Shown here piece by piece: positions 25,365 through 34,115 of a stretch of DNA of 64,000 nt (within the stretch, counting starts at the first letter, position 1; the number at the start of each line of letters is the position of its first letter). Where the stretch lies: NCBI GenBank assembly GCA_000824845.1, contig CCNC01000197.1, positions 1 to 64,000 on the forward strand, read 5' to 3'. The notes under the pieces were generated by a model that worked only from the letters and a program-made list of their open reading frames with translations, made no database searches and was not told the origin of the DNA. Position numbers and translations under genes: made by a program. The DNA comes from Mesorhizobium sp. ORS 3359 (GTDB lineage Bacteria > Pseudomonadota > Alphaproteobacteria > Rhizobiales > Rhizobiaceae).

Positions 25365-26078
25365 TCAGTCGCCGCAGCGTTCCTCGAGCTGAGCCATGCT
25401 TGCGAGGCTGATCTGCCGCTTGTTGACGATCCGGATCGTGCCGTCGGACCGCAACCTGGACAATTCCCGGCTGACCGTCTCGATGGTCAGCCCAAGAAAA
25501 TCGGCGATATCGGTGCGCGTCAGCGGCAGGTCGAAGCTTATCGGGCTCGCCGGATGGTGCGCGGGATCGGTGTTTCTGGCGACCATGAGGAGGAAGCTTG
25601 CGACCTTCTCGGACGCGGTCTTGCGCCCGAGCGCCGCCATCCAGTCGCGTGCTTCGTCGAGCTCGGCCAGCGTATGCTTCAGCAGCAGACGTCCAAGCTC
25701 CGGCATCTCGTTTGCCATCCGGTCGATGATCGCCTTTGGAAACGAGCAGAGCGCCACATTCGTCAAGGCTTCGGCCCTGATCGGCTTCTTCGCCTCGAAC
25801 GGCCTGCCCAGGAAATCGGGAGCGAAATGGAACCCGACAATCTGCTGACGACCATCCGAGAGATTTCTGGTGAGCTTGACCACGCCGGACAGAAGGTTGG
25901 AGTAGGTTCCGTCGTCGGGCAGTTCCGTGCCTGCCGGAACCTGATGCCTGGATGAGGCTTTGGCCAATTCGGCAAGTTGGCGGGCGTTGAAGGCGCGGCA
26001 TAATCCATCCTGCCGCGCTTCGCAGGATTTGCAAATTGCGGGGACGTCGGCTTTTTGAATATCCCGTCTGGCGGTCAT
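25365..26078 (-). CDS. fnrN: FnrN-type Crp/Fnr transcription regulator with iron-sulfur cysteines
   Basis: Oxygen-responsive activator of 237 residues. The N-terminus carries C16-x2-C19-x7-C27 and a fourth cysteine at C111 (NVALCSFP), the FNR set that holds an oxygen-labile [4Fe-4S] cluster. A cyclic-nucleotide-fold domain (about 30-145) is followed by a helix-turn-helix (TRTDIADFLGLTIETVSREL) whose E-T-V-S-R recognition helix predicts TTGAT half-sites. ATG 26078 has a weak ribosome site; the frame is open to TTG 26150 but that lies in the anaerobox. The site at 26137-26150 gives a 24-nt leader and suggests autoregulation, as in Rhizobium leguminosarum fnrN. Confidence 0.93.
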   Translation of the reverse strand: MTARRDIQKADVPAICKSCEARQDGLCRAFNARQLAELAKASSRHQVPAGTELPDDGTYSNLLSGVVKLTRNLSDGRQQIVGFHFAPDFLGRPFEAKKPIRAEALTNVALCSFPKAIIDRMANEMPELGRLLLKHTLAELDEARDWMAALGRKTASEKVASFLLMVARNTDPAHHPASPISFDLPLTRTDIADFLGLTIETVSRELSRLRSDGTIRIVNKRQISLASMAQLEERCGD

Positions 26079-26136
26079 TGCGACGCCCGTGGTCAAATAG
26101 GAGCGGCAATCTGCCCGGGTTTTGACCTGAGTCGCC

Positions 26137-26150
26137 TTGATCGAGATCAA
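26137..26150. promoter_or_regulatory. Perfect anaerobox shared by fnrN and hemN
   Basis: TTGATCGAGATCAA. Towards fnrN the predicted start is near 26102 (24-nt leader). Towards hemN it is near 26185, within one base of the hemN ATG, predicting a leaderless or near-leaderless message. Confidence 0.8.
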
Positions 26151-26185
26151 GGTTTTGCCGGCGTCGTTCGGGCAGCTTGACCGTC

Positions 26186-27565
26186 ATGACCCCGCCCGCC
26201 GCCTCCATCGATCCGCCGCGCCCAGCTCCGACCGTGAGCCCTGGCGACAACGTGCCGCGTTACACGAGCTATCCGACCGCGCCGCATTTTCATCCGGGCG
26301 TCGACGCGGTCACGGTTCGCGGGTGGATGGACGCGCTCGAAGGCGATGACGAGATATCGCTTTATCTGCACATCCCGTATTGCGACCGCTTATGTTGGTT
26401 CTGTGCCTGCCATACCAAGCAGACACGTCACTATGCGCCCGTGGCTACTTTCCTTCGCTCGCTCCACAAGGAGATCGAAACGGTCGGCGGTCTCGTCAGC
26501 GGCCGCGGCCGGGTCCGCGCCGTTCATTTCGGGGGCGGCTCCCCGACAATGCTGAAGCCCGACGACATCCTCATGCTCGGAAAGGCGTTGCGGGATCAAT
26601 TCGACTTCCTCGATGATGCCAGCCTCAGCGTCGAGATCGACCCCAACGACATGGATGAGGGTCGGCTGGACGCGTTTGCCGCGATCGGCATGACAAGGGC
26701 GAGCCTGGGTGTCCAGGATTTCGATCCCAAGGTGCAGAAGGCGATCAATCGCGAGCAGAGTTTCGCGCTGACCAAGAGCATTGTCGATGCGGTGCGGGCG
26801 AGGGGCGTCACGTCCGTCAACCTGGATCTGCTCTACGGGCTGCCGCATCAGACCGGCAAGAGCGTCGCGGCGACCGTTGCCCAGGCGCTGACCTTGGCGC
26901 CGGACAGGCTTGCCCTGTTCGGCTACGCACATGTGCCGTGGTTCAAGAAGCATCAGACGATGATTGATGAAGCCTGGCTGCCCGACTCCGTCGCGCGCCT
27001 GGCGCAGTCACAGCTTGCCGCGCAGCTGATTGTCGATGCCGGCTACGAGGCATTGGGATTGGACCATTTCGCGAAGCCCGGGGACACGCTGGCGGTTGCC
27101 GCCCGCGCCGGCAAGATCCGCCGCAATTTCCAGGGCTACACCGAGGACCAGTGCGAAACCCTGATCGGTCTCGGCCCCTCCTCGATCAGCCGGTATCGCC
27201 AGGGCCATGCACAAAACATCGTTGCGACGGGCGAATACCAGAAAGCCGTGGATTCGGGAGAGCTGGCGATAGCGCGCGGCATAGAATTCAGCGTCGAAGA
27301 TGAGGCGCGTGGCTGGGTCATCGAGCGCCTGATGTGCAACTTCGCCTTCTCGGCGGTGGAGCTTGTCGACCGCTTTGGAAATGTCGGCCAAAGGCTGCTT
27401 TGCGAAGCGAGCCGACTGGCCATCAGCGGGGCGGGCCAGCTTCTTCGGCTGGAAGGCGAGAACTTCGTCGTGCCGGCGGCAAGCCGTCCGCTTGTCCGCA
27501 CGGTGGCGGCGAAATTCGACAAATACCTCAGCAACGGAACCGGCAGGCATTCGGTGGCGGTTTGA
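26186..27565 (+). CDS. hemN: Oxygen-independent coproporphyrinogen III dehydrogenase
   Basis: Radical SAM enzyme of 459 residues that makes protoporphyrinogen IX without O2, supplying heme under low oxygen. Marks: NVPRYTSYPTAPHF near the start, the cluster motif YCDRLCWFCACHT (C-x3-C-x2-C), FGGGSPTML, NLDLLYGLPHQT, DHFAKPGDTLA and NFQGYTEDQCETLIGLGPSS. Length matches HemN rather than the shorter HemW. ATG 26186 has no Shine-Dalgarno sequence; see the leaderless finding. Divergent from fnrN with one shared anaerobox. Confidence 0.96.
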   Translation: MTPPAASIDPPRPAPTVSPGDNVPRYTSYPTAPHFHPGVDAVTVRGWMDALEGDDEISLYLHIPYCDRLCWFCACHTKQTRHYAPVATFLRSLHKEIETVGGLVSGRGRVRAVHFGGGSPTMLKPDDILMLGKALRDQFDFLDDASLSVEIDPNDMDEGRLDAFAAIGMTRASLGVQDFDPKVQKAINREQSFALTKSIVDAVRARGVTSVNLDLLYGLPHQTGKSVAATVAQALTLAPDRLALFGYAHVPWFKKHQTMIDEAWLPDSVARLAQSQLAAQLIVDAGYEALGLDHFAKPGDTLAVAARAGKIRRNFQGYTEDQCETLIGLGPSSISRYRQGHAQNIVATGEYQKAVDSGELAIARGIEFSVEDEARGWVIERLMCNFAFSAVELVDRFGNVGQRLLCEASRLAISGAGQLLRLEGENFVVPAASRPLVRTVAAKFDKYLSNGTGRHSVAV

Positions 27566-27584
27566 ATAGGCTTCAGTCAGCGGG

Positions 27585-28016
27585 TCAGAAATGCTCGCCG
27601 ATCCTGAAGGGACCGACACGAGTGCCGGCCGCGACAAGGTAAGCGGTCGACCAGCCGATCAGCAGAAACCCATTGACACCCTCCAGGGCGGCCAGCACGC
27701 GCCAGCCATGGGCGGGCACGACATCTCCATAGCCGACGGTCGAGAAGGTTATGGTCGAGAAGTAAAGCGCCGTCTCGAAATCGCTCAGGATTCCGAGCAG
27801 CCGGTAGATCCCGGCCCAAAGCCAGACTTCCGCCGTCATGACAGCGAAGAGCCCCATGACCACGGTGATCATGGCCAGGACCCGGCTGCGCCGCCCGTGC
27901 ATGCGAAAGAACGCCACAAGCCGTGCCATCACGTGAGTGACGGCGATAAGGCCGAAAGTGTGGATCAGGACCGTCAGGCTGATGACGATCGTGCCGACGA
28001 AAAGATTGAGGATCAT
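27585..28016 (-). CDS. Two-helix potassium-channel-type protein
   Basis: Membrane protein of 143 residues: two N-terminal helices (about 1-28 and 45-70), then a pore loop with the selectivity-filter sequence TFSTVGYGDVVP and a last helix (VLAALEGVNGFLLIGWSTAY). This is the Ion_trans_2 channel module without a ligand-binding domain. Ion selectivity for K+ is inferred from the TVGYGD signature. ATG 28016 lacks a ribosome site; a FixK-type site at 28050-28063 would start transcription almost at the ATG. Converges on hemN (19 bp). Confidence 0.85.
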   Translation of the reverse strand: MILNLFVGTIVISLTVLIHTFGLIAVTHVMARLVAFFRMHGRRSRVLAMITVVMGLFAVMTAEVWLWAGIYRLLGILSDFETALYFSTITFSTVGYGDVVPAHGWRVLAALEGVNGFLLIGWSTAYLVAAGTRVGPFRIGEHF

Positions 28017-28049
28017 TCGAAGACACTACGGCCCGAAGCACCCGGTTCC

Positions 28050-28063
28050 TTGCGCCAGATCAA
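28050..28063. promoter_or_regulatory. FixK-type site upstream of the channel gene
   Basis: TTGCGCCAGATCAA, hybrid of a TTGCG and an ATCAA half, fitting TTG(A/C)-N6-(T/G)CAA. Predicted start near 28015, at the channel gene ATG. Confidence 0.55.
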
Positions 28064-28143
28064 ACCTCCCGATCCGGCCGACCGTTAGACGCTTACTGGC
28101 CGCCCGCGGGCTCGTGGCGACGTGCTCGATCTCAAGACGAAAT

Positions 28144-28178
28144 GGCCGGGCAGGACCTCTCCCAAGGTCCGCCCGGCC
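28144..28178 (-). terminator. Stem-loop after the pseudoazurin gene
   Basis: Bulged stem GGCCGGGC-A-GGACCT / AGGTCC-GCCCGGCC with a 6-nt loop, about 50 bp downstream of the pseudoazurin stop. The following minus-strand bases (ATTTCGTCTTG) are only moderately T-rich. Confidence 0.55.
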
Positions 28179-28226
28179 CGTGCTTCCGGCCCGCCATTGC
28201 CGGAGGCAGCCCCCCATGCTGTCGGA

Positions 28227-28673
28227 TCAGTTCGAAGCGGCTTTGGTCGCCTCGGCGAACAGCTCGGCAAAGACGGGCTTTGCCTTGCCGATCTGCTTGA
28301 CGGCTTCCGCCGCCTCCAGGTTGACCGGCTTGCCGACGACGATCAGCGCCACCATGCCCATGCCGTAGTGGGGAGCGCATTTCACGCCATAGACACCTTC
28401 CTTGGTGAGGGTGACCGTGATCTCCTCGCTGGCCTTGCCCTTGAAGGGCTCGGCGCCGTCCGGGAGCATTCCATTGATGATCTCGGCATTGTGGGTCTTG
28501 TCGGTCGGCACGAACTTGATCGTGTCGCCTGGCGCCGCCCGCACGAAGTTGGGCTGGAAAACCATCGCGCCCTTTTCACCCTTGTTCAGCATCTGGACGA
28601 CATGTTCCTCGGCATTCGCGGCGCCGGCCATCGAGAGCAACGCGACCGCCGCGGCAATGAGGGGCAATTTCAT
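28227..28673 (-). CDS. Pseudoazurin, periplasmic blue copper protein
   Basis: Type I copper electron carrier of 148 residues with a signal peptide (MKLPLIAAAVALLSMAGAAN, cleaved before EEHVV). The copper ligands are visible: histidine in DKTHNAEI, and cysteine, histidine and methionine in KCAPHYGMGM. Pseudoazurins donate electrons to nitrite or nitrous oxide reductases and may also serve cbb3 oxidase or peroxidases; no denitrification gene is in this window. ATG 28673 has AAAGGAAC upstream. The strong FixK-type site at 28747-28760 predicts a 39-nt leader and low-oxygen induction. Confidence 0.94.
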   Translation of the reverse strand: MKLPLIAAAVALLSMAGAANAEEHVVQMLNKGEKGAMVFQPNFVRAAPGDTIKFVPTDKTHNAEIINGMLPDGAEPFKGKASEEITVTLTKEGVYGVKCAPHYGMGMVALIVVGKPVNLEAAEAVKQIGKAKPVFAELFAEATKAASN

Positions 28674-28746
28674 TGGAAAGTTCCTTTCTTGTTTCACCAC
28701 GGCATCTACCGTCGCGCGCTTTTAAATCGTCGGAGAACGTGGCGAT

Positions 28747-28760
28747 TTGCGCTGGCGCAA
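28747..28760. promoter_or_regulatory. FixK-type site upstream of pseudoazurin
   Basis: TTGCGCTGGCGCAA, with TTGCGC/GCGCAA arms, fits TTG(A/C)-N6-(T/G)CAA. Predicted start near 28712. Confidence 0.7.
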
Positions 28761-29004
28761 ATGCAGGAGGAAAAGATCCGCTGATGGACGGTGAACCCGA
28801 ATGATGCGGATTACTTCAATCATCGGCGCCAAATCCCTCTGGGACTAAGTCCGGTCGGGACATGGGCGCGCTGCGCTTTTGAAGTCAGGAAGGCCGTTGG
28901 CAGGTCTTGATCGACCGTCGATTGCCGGCCTGCCCATTTCCGAGGGATGGCTGAAGCCGCAGCTCAGCCTTGTTCCAGAGTTTCCCTCATCCTGCCTCGG
29001 CATT

Positions 29005-29018
29005 TTGCGATGGATCAA
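29005..29018. promoter_or_regulatory. FixK-type site upstream of phosphoketolase
   Basis: TTGCGATGGATCAA. Predicted start near 29053, giving a 95-nt leader to the phosphoketolase ATG. Confidence 0.6.
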
Positions 29019-29147
29019 AGCCCGCTGGCTCCCCGCCGGATAGATCCAAGGCGCGCCCGGTCCTGAAATGGACCGGTCATGAACCGGTGGCAGCGTTGAT
29101 GCGTTGTGCTTTGTCCGCATCGGTTCAACCCAGCGAAGGAGTCGGAA

Positions 29148-31529
29148 ATGACCGAGCATCCCAGCGCCAATCGTCTGTCCGCGCAGGAACTGCGAGACAT
29201 CGATGCCTACTGGCGTGCCGCCAACTACCTGACCATCGGGCAGATCTATCTGCTCGACAATCCGCTGCTTCGCGAACCCCTTCGGCTGGAGCATGTCAAG
29301 CCGAGGCTGCTCGGCCACTGGGGGACCTCGCCTGGTCTCAGCTTCATCTATGCGCATCTCAACCGCGCCATCAGGCAGCGCGACGCCAATGTCATCTATG
29401 TCTGCGGTCCCGGCCATGGCGGGCCGGCGATGGTGGCCAACACCTATCTCGAGGGCACCTACAGCGAGACCAATCCGGACATTGCGCTGGGCGAGGCCGG
29501 AATGAAGAAGCTCTTCCGCCAGTTCTCATTTCCTGGCGGCATCCCGAGCCATGCGGCGCCTGATGTGCCCGGCTCGATCCATGAAGGCGGCGAGCTTGGC
29601 TACGCGCTCTCGCACGCTTATGGAGCGGCCTTCGACAACCCGGACCTTGTCGTCGCCTGCGTCGTCGGCGACGGCGAGGCGGAAACCGGGCCGCTCGCCA
29701 CCTCCTGGCATTCGAACAAGTTCCTCAACCCGGCGCTTGACGGCGCGGTGCTGCCGATCCTCCACCTCAACGGCTACAAGATCGCCAATCCCACCATTCT
29801 GGCCCGTATCCCCGAGGAAGAGCTGCGTGCGCTGTTCATCGGCTACGGTTACGAGCCGCTGTTCGTCGAAGGTGACGATCCGGCGTTGATGCATGAGCGG
29901 ATGGCGGTCGTGCTCGACGATGCGCTCGACCGCATCAAGGCGATCCAGGATGCGGCCCGCACCGGCGCGAAAACCGCGCAGCCGCGGCCGAAATGGCCGA
30001 TGATCGTGCTGCGAAGCCCGAAGGGCTGGACTGGCCCGAAGGAGGTCGACGGAATGAAGACCGAGGGATTCTGGCGCGCCCATCAGGTCCCGCTTTCAGG
30101 CCTGGCTGAGAACCCCGAGCATCTGAGGATGCTTGAGGCGTGGATGAGAAGCTACCGGCCCGAAGAGCTTTTCGATGCCGCCGGCGCGCCCCTGGCCGCG
30201 ATCCGCGCCACCGCGCCGCAAGGCGACAGGCGCATGAGCGCCAATCCGCATGCCAATGGCGGCCTGCTGCGCCGGTCTCTCGAACTGCCGGGCCTGGATG
30301 AGCATGCCGTCCCGGTCGAGCGGCCCGGCGGCGTCAAGGCGGAGTCGACCCGTGTCATGGGCGGTTTCCTGCGCGACGTCATGACATTGAACCGGGCTGC
30401 CAGGAACTTCCGCATCGTCGGCCCCGACGAGACGGCCTCGAACCGATGGCAGGATGTCTTCGAGGTGACTGAGCGCGCCTGGATGGAAGAGATCCTTCCC
30501 GAGGATGTCCACCTGGCGCGGGAAGGCAGGGTTCTGGAAATTCTATCCGAGCATACGTGCCAGGGTTGGCTGGAAGGTTACCTGCTTACCGGGCGCCATG
30601 GCTTCTTCTCCTGCTACGAGGCCTTCACGCACATCGTGGATTCCATGTTCAACCAGCATGCGAAATGGCTGGATGCCTGCCGCAAGCTCGCCTGGCGGCG
30701 GCCGATCGCCTCGCTGAACTATCTGTTGTCCAGCCATGTCTGGCAGCAGGAGCACAATGGCTTCAGCCATCAGGATCCAGGCTTCATCGACGTTGCGCTG
30801 AACAAGAAGGCGGACGTCGTGCGTGTCTACCTGCCGGCGGACGCTAACAGCCTGCTTTGCGTGACCGATCATGTGCTTAAGACGTGGAACCGCATCAACG
30901 TCATCGTCGCCGGCAAGGCCAATTCCTGGCAGTGGCTGTCGATCGACGAGGCGAAAGTCCACTGCGGCGCCGGCATCGGCATATGGGGGTGGGCATCGAC
31001 CGACGGCGGGGCCGAGCCGGATGTGGTGATGGCCTGCGCCGGCGACGTGCCGACGCTCGAGACGCTGGCCGCCGTTCAAATCCTGAGGCGCCACATTCCC
31101 GACCTCAAGGTCCGTGTGGTGAACATTGTCGATCTGATGACGCTGCAACCGAAGGAACATCATCCGCACGGGCTGTCGGACCACGAGTTCGACGCGTTGT
31201 TCACCAGGGACAAGCCTGTCATCTTCGCCTATCACGGCTATCCGTGGACGATCCACCGCCTGACCTACCGGCGGACCAATCACGACAACATCCATGTGCG
31301 CGGCTACAATGAGGAAGGGACGACGACGACGCCGTTCGACATGACCGTTCTGAATGGGCTCGACCGCTATCATCTCGTGCTCGGCGCGCTCGACCGCATT
31401 CAAGAGCCGGCCGGCGCGCACATCCAACTGAGGCAGGCCATGGAAGGCAAGCTGATCGAGCACGCAGCCTATATCCGCAAGCACGGCCAGGACATGCCCG
31501 AGATCCTCGGCTGGAAGTGGGAGCGGTAA
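29148..31529 (+). CDS. xfp: Xylulose-5-phosphate/fructose-6-phosphate phosphoketolase
   Basis: Thiamine-diphosphate enzyme of 793 residues that splits xylulose-5-P (or fructose-6-P) with phosphate into acetyl phosphate and an aldose phosphate. Family stretches: GHWGTSPGLSFIYAHLNR, PGHGGPAMVANTYLEG, FSFPGGIPSHAAPDVPGSIH, VVGDGEAETGPLATSWH (ThDP-binding region), GFSHQDPGF and VYLPADANSLL. Full length for the family. ATG 29148 has GAAGGAG upstream. The next gene, acetate kinase, starts 62 bp later, so acetyl phosphate can be turned into ATP and acetate. A FixK-type site upstream indicates low-oxygen use. Confidence 0.96.
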   Translation: MTEHPSANRLSAQELRDIDAYWRAANYLTIGQIYLLDNPLLREPLRLEHVKPRLLGHWGTSPGLSFIYAHLNRAIRQRDANVIYVCGPGHGGPAMVANTYLEGTYSETNPDIALGEAGMKKLFRQFSFPGGIPSHAAPDVPGSIHEGGELGYALSHAYGAAFDNPDLVVACVVGDGEAETGPLATSWHSNKFLNPALDGAVLPILHLNGYKIANPTILARIPEEELRALFIGYGYEPLFVEGDDPALMHERMAVVLDDALDRIKAIQDAARTGAKTAQPRPKWPMIVLRSPKGWTGPKEVDGMKTEGFWRAHQVPLSGLAENPEHLRMLEAWMRSYRPEELFDAAGAPLAAIRATAPQGDRRMSANPHANGGLLRRSLELPGLDEHAVPVERPGGVKAESTRVMGGFLRDVMTLNRAARNFRIVGPDETASNRWQDVFEVTERAWMEEILPEDVHLAREGRVLEILSEHTCQGWLEGYLLTGRHGFFSCYEAFTHIVDSMFNQHAKWLDACRKLAWRRPIASLNYLLSSHVWQQEHNGFSHQDPGFIDVALNKKADVVRVYLPADANSLLCVTDHVLKTWNRINVIVAGKANSWQWLSIDEAKVHCGAGIGIWGWASTDGGAEPDVVMACAGDVPTLETLAAVQILRRHIPDLKVRVVNIVDLMTLQPKEHHPHGLSDHEFDALFTRDKPVIFAYHGYPWTIHRLTYRRTNHDNIHVRGYNEEGTTTTPFDMTVLNGLDRYHLVLGALDRIQEPAGAHIQLRQAMEGKLIEHAAYIRKHGQDMPEILGWKWER

Positions 31530-31591
31530 TCGATGACGAGGCGCCGGGCTGAGAGGATCGGCCTTGCAAAAGCGGCGGGGACCGGCCGGCC

Positions 31592-32770
31592 ATGACCGAT
31601 GCAATTCTCGTCCTCAATGGCGGCTCATCGAGCCTGAAGTTCGCCGTCTTTCAATGGCGCGACGAGCTCCATCTGCTGGTGCGTGGCAGCGTCTCGTCGA
31701 TCGGCGAGCGGCCCCGGCTCCACGTCGCGCCCACGGCAATGACGCCGCCGTTCGACAGGAGCCTTGGCGAACAACCGATCTCCATCGGCACGGCGTTCGA
31801 AGCCGTTGCGTCCTATCTTGCGGACCGCGGCCTCCTGCGCCGGGTGCGCGGGGTCGGGCATCGCATCGTGCATGGCGGCCGGGAGTTTGTCCGTGCAACG
31901 CTGCTCGACGAGCGCACGCTCGGTGCCTTGCGCAGGCTCGAGCCGCTCGCCCCGATTCATCAGGCGATCAACCTGGAGCTCGTCGACTTGGCCAGCCGCC
32001 TCCTGCCCGGCACCATGCAGGTCGGCTGCTTCGATACGGCCTTCCACGCGGTGCAGCCCGAGCACGCAAGGCTTTATGGCCTGCCGCACGAGATGGCGGA
32101 GCAAGGCATCGTCTCCTACGGCTTCCATGGGCTCTCCTACAGCCATATCGCCAGCGAGCTCAACAACCGTTACGGCGCCGCCGCCGGCGGCCGGACGATC
32201 GTTGCCCATCTTGGCAGCGGTGCGAGCCTGTGCGCGATGAAGGCAGGCGTAAGCCACGCCACCACCATGGGCTTCTCGACGCTTGACGGCCTCGTCATGA
32301 GCACGCGTTGCGGCGCCATCGATCCCGGCATCCTCCTGCACCTTCTGCAGGACCGGAAGCTGTCCTCGGAGGAACTTGCCGAACTGCTCTATCAGCGATC
32401 CGGTCTGCTCGGGGTATCCGGCATCTCGGGAAACATGCAGACGCTGCTTGCATCGAAAGACCCGGCGGCGATGCGCGCCGTCGACCTTTTCGTCTATCGT
32501 GTCGGGCGCGAGATCGGATCGCTTGCCGCGGCGATAGGCGGGCTCGACACCCTCGTGTTCACGGCGGGCATCGGCGAGCATGCGCCCGCGATCCGGCGGA
32601 GCATCTGCGAAGCCGCGGGATGGCTGGGCGTCGCGCTCGACGAGGCGTTGAACGCGCAGGGCGAGGAACTGATCAGCGCCCCGGATTCCCTGGTCGACGT
32701 GCTTGTCATTCCCGCCGACGAGGAACGAGCGGTGGCCGCTGAGTTGCTCGGCTTCGAAGGCAAAGACTAA
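31592..32770 (+). CDS. ackA: Acetate kinase
   Basis: Converts acetyl phosphate and ADP to acetate and ATP. The 392-residue protein shows VLNGGSSSLKFAVF (N-terminal phosphate-binding), GHRIVHGG, VGCFDTAFH, YGFHGLSYSHIA, VAHLGSGASLCA, STLDGLVMSTRCGAIDPG and FTAGIGEHAP, all ASKHA acetate-kinase marks. It forms an apparent operon with phosphoketolase. A perfect 19-bp stem-loop follows its stop. Confidence 0.96.
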   Translation: MTDAILVLNGGSSSLKFAVFQWRDELHLLVRGSVSSIGERPRLHVAPTAMTPPFDRSLGEQPISIGTAFEAVASYLADRGLLRRVRGVGHRIVHGGREFVRATLLDERTLGALRRLEPLAPIHQAINLELVDLASRLLPGTMQVGCFDTAFHAVQPEHARLYGLPHEMAEQGIVSYGFHGLSYSHIASELNNRYGAAAGGRTIVAHLGSGASLCAMKAGVSHATTMGFSTLDGLVMSTRCGAIDPGILLHLLQDRKLSSEELAELLYQRSGLLGVSGISGNMQTLLASKDPAAMRAVDLFVYRVGREIGSLAAAIGGLDTLVFTAGIGEHAPAIRRSICEAAGWLGVALDEALNAQGEELISAPDSLVDVLVIPADEERAVAAELLGFEGKD

Positions 32771-32771
32771 G

Positions 32772-32812
32772 TGATATCGCCCGCAAGCGCGCGGCGCTTG
32801 CGGGCGATATCA
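32772..32812. terminator. Perfect 19-bp inverted repeat between converging genes
   Basis: TGATATCGCCCGCAAGCGC, loop GCG, then its exact complement, right after the ackA stop (32770) and 20 bp before the GNAT gene stop. Likely a bidirectional terminator, although T-runs are weak on both sides. Confidence 0.7.
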
Positions 32813-32832
32813 TCAAAACAATCCGACCCGCC

Positions 32833-33348
32833 TTAGCCCGGCAAAGAGGCGCCGAGCTTCCGCTGAACCAGGACGAGCGTCGGGTCGTCGGGATCCGTCG
32901 TGACGATGAAGCCCATCTCGCGCTCAAGTTCGATCGCTGCGCGGTTTTCGCGACTCTCGATCGATTCAATCGTCTCGATGCCATGATCGTCGGCATAACG
33001 CGCGACATAGCCGAGAAATTCCCAGCTGACGCCGAGATGCTTGCGATCCTCGCGGATGCAGATGGCGACTTCGCCACGCCGATCGGCAGGGTCCGCGGCG
33101 AGGGTCGCGACCGCAATCAGCATTCCGTCGGTGGAGAAAGCGAGAAAATTATGGACGTGCGGATCGTCGGAGCGGGTCATCGCCACCAGCCGCTCATGCG
33201 AAACCTCCTTCACCGCCCCGAGGAAGCGGAAGCGCAGATCCTCCGGTGTCACATGGGTGAAGAACTCGGCGACGATCGGCTCATCGTCGGGACGCGCGCG
33301 GCGCACCTCGAAGCGAAATCCGGTGTGGGTCGTAAGCATTGTCTTCAT
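32833..33348 (-). CDS. GNAT-family N-acetyltransferase
   Basis: Acetyltransferase of 171 residues with one GNAT fold: FEVRRARPDDEPIVAEFF at the start, VTPEDLRFRFLGAVKEVS, and the acetyl-CoA-binding region around EVAICIREDRKHLGVSWEF. The phrase PEDLRFRFL also occurs in the acetyltransferase part of the acyl-CoA synthetase fusion at 38994 (PDDLRLRFL), so both may be protein-lysine acetyltransferases of one subgroup. ATG 33348 has AAGGG upstream; GTG 33402, overlapping the fixK stop, is an alternative. Probably co-transcribed with fixK. Confidence 0.8.
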   Translation of the reverse strand: MKTMLTTHTGFRFEVRRARPDDEPIVAEFFTHVTPEDLRFRFLGAVKEVSHERLVAMTRSDDPHVHNFLAFSTDGMLIAVATLAADPADRRGEVAICIREDRKHLGVSWEFLGYVARYADDHGIETIESIESRENRAAIELEREMGFIVTTDPDDPTLVLVQRKLGASLPG

Positions 33349-33394
33349 TTTCAGCCCTTTTTCAGGATTGATGCGCGGGATTGGCGCAATGGCC

Positions 33395-34039
33395 TCATTC
33401 ACCCATTGCCAGCAGCGTGTCGCGTTTCAGGATTTCGATGCTGCGCAGGCTGAGCAGGCGGATCACGCCCTTCTCTTTCAGGCGGGTGAAGACCCGCGAC
33501 ACGGTTTCGATGGTGAGGCCGAGATAGTCGCCGATGTCGTTGCGCGACATAGGCAGTTCCACCTGCCGCAGCCCGCCCTGACGCTCCGACATTTCGATGA
33601 GGAACGCGGCGACGCGCTCGATGGCGTTCTGGCGGCCGAGCACCAGGAGATGCTCCTGCGCCCGGGTCAGGCCTTTGAGCGCCAGAGGCAGGAGCTGACG
33701 CGACATGTCCGTGCCTGACGGAGCGCGGAAGACCCGGACACCGGTTGCGTTGATCGCCTCGGCGAAGAAGTGGTGGGTGGCGTCGGCCTCGAAACCGAAG
33801 GTCTCTCCCGCCAAGTGGAACGCGCTGATCTGCCTGCGACCGTCGGCGAGCAGGCGGTAGATGCGGACCGCGCCGAATTCGACCTGATAGAGGGCGCCGG
33901 CCTTCTCGCCCTGGGCATAGATTTCGGCGCCTGCCGTGAAGAAGCTGACCGGAGTTGCCTGCCCTTCGAAGACAGGCGCGGGGCTCTGATGGGGAAGATA
34001 GGACGGCAGTGCAATCTTGGCGGAGGATTGAGCGTACAT
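33395..34039 (-). CDS. fixK: FixK-type Crp/Fnr transcription activator
   Basis: Regulator of 214 residues with a cyclic-nucleotide-fold domain (about 25-135) and helix-turn-helix (SRNDIGDYLGLTIETVSRVF). It lacks the N-terminal cysteine cluster, which separates FixK from FnrN (26078). The ETVSR recognition helix is the same as in FnrN, so both should bind TTGA-type half-sites and may share targets. ATG 34039 (MYAQSSAKIAL) is chosen from homologous starts; the frame opens at 34081. A FixJ-like site lies 77-91 bp upstream, placing FixK below FixLJ. Confidence 0.93.
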   Translation of the reverse strand: MYAQSSAKIALPSYLPHQSPAPVFEGQATPVSFFTAGAEIYAQGEKAGALYQVEFGAVRIYRLLADGRRQISAFHLAGETFGFEADATHHFFAEAINATGVRVFRAPSGTDMSRQLLPLALKGLTRAQEHLLVLGRQNAIERVAAFLIEMSERQGGLRQVELPMSRNDIGDYLGLTIETVSRVFTRLKEKGVIRLLSLRSIEILKRDTLLAMGE

Positions 34040-34115
34040 GGCTGTGGTCCCAGTGAATTTGTGACAACAGCAATCGCCCAAATCCGGCCATGCCGAAATT
34101 CGGTTATGTCCCTAC

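Larger units (their letters stand above)
28674..29147. other. Intergenic stretch between pseudoazurin and phosphoketolase genes
   Basis: Holds two FixK-type sites, 28747-28760 (pseudoazurin) and 29005-29018 (phosphoketolase). No gene or repeat is evident in the remaining sequence. Confidence 0.65.

Noticed and set aside
28845..29417. 190-codon minus-strand frame before phosphoketolase
   Set aside because: Overlaps the start of phosphoketolase and a promoter region; no conserved pattern.
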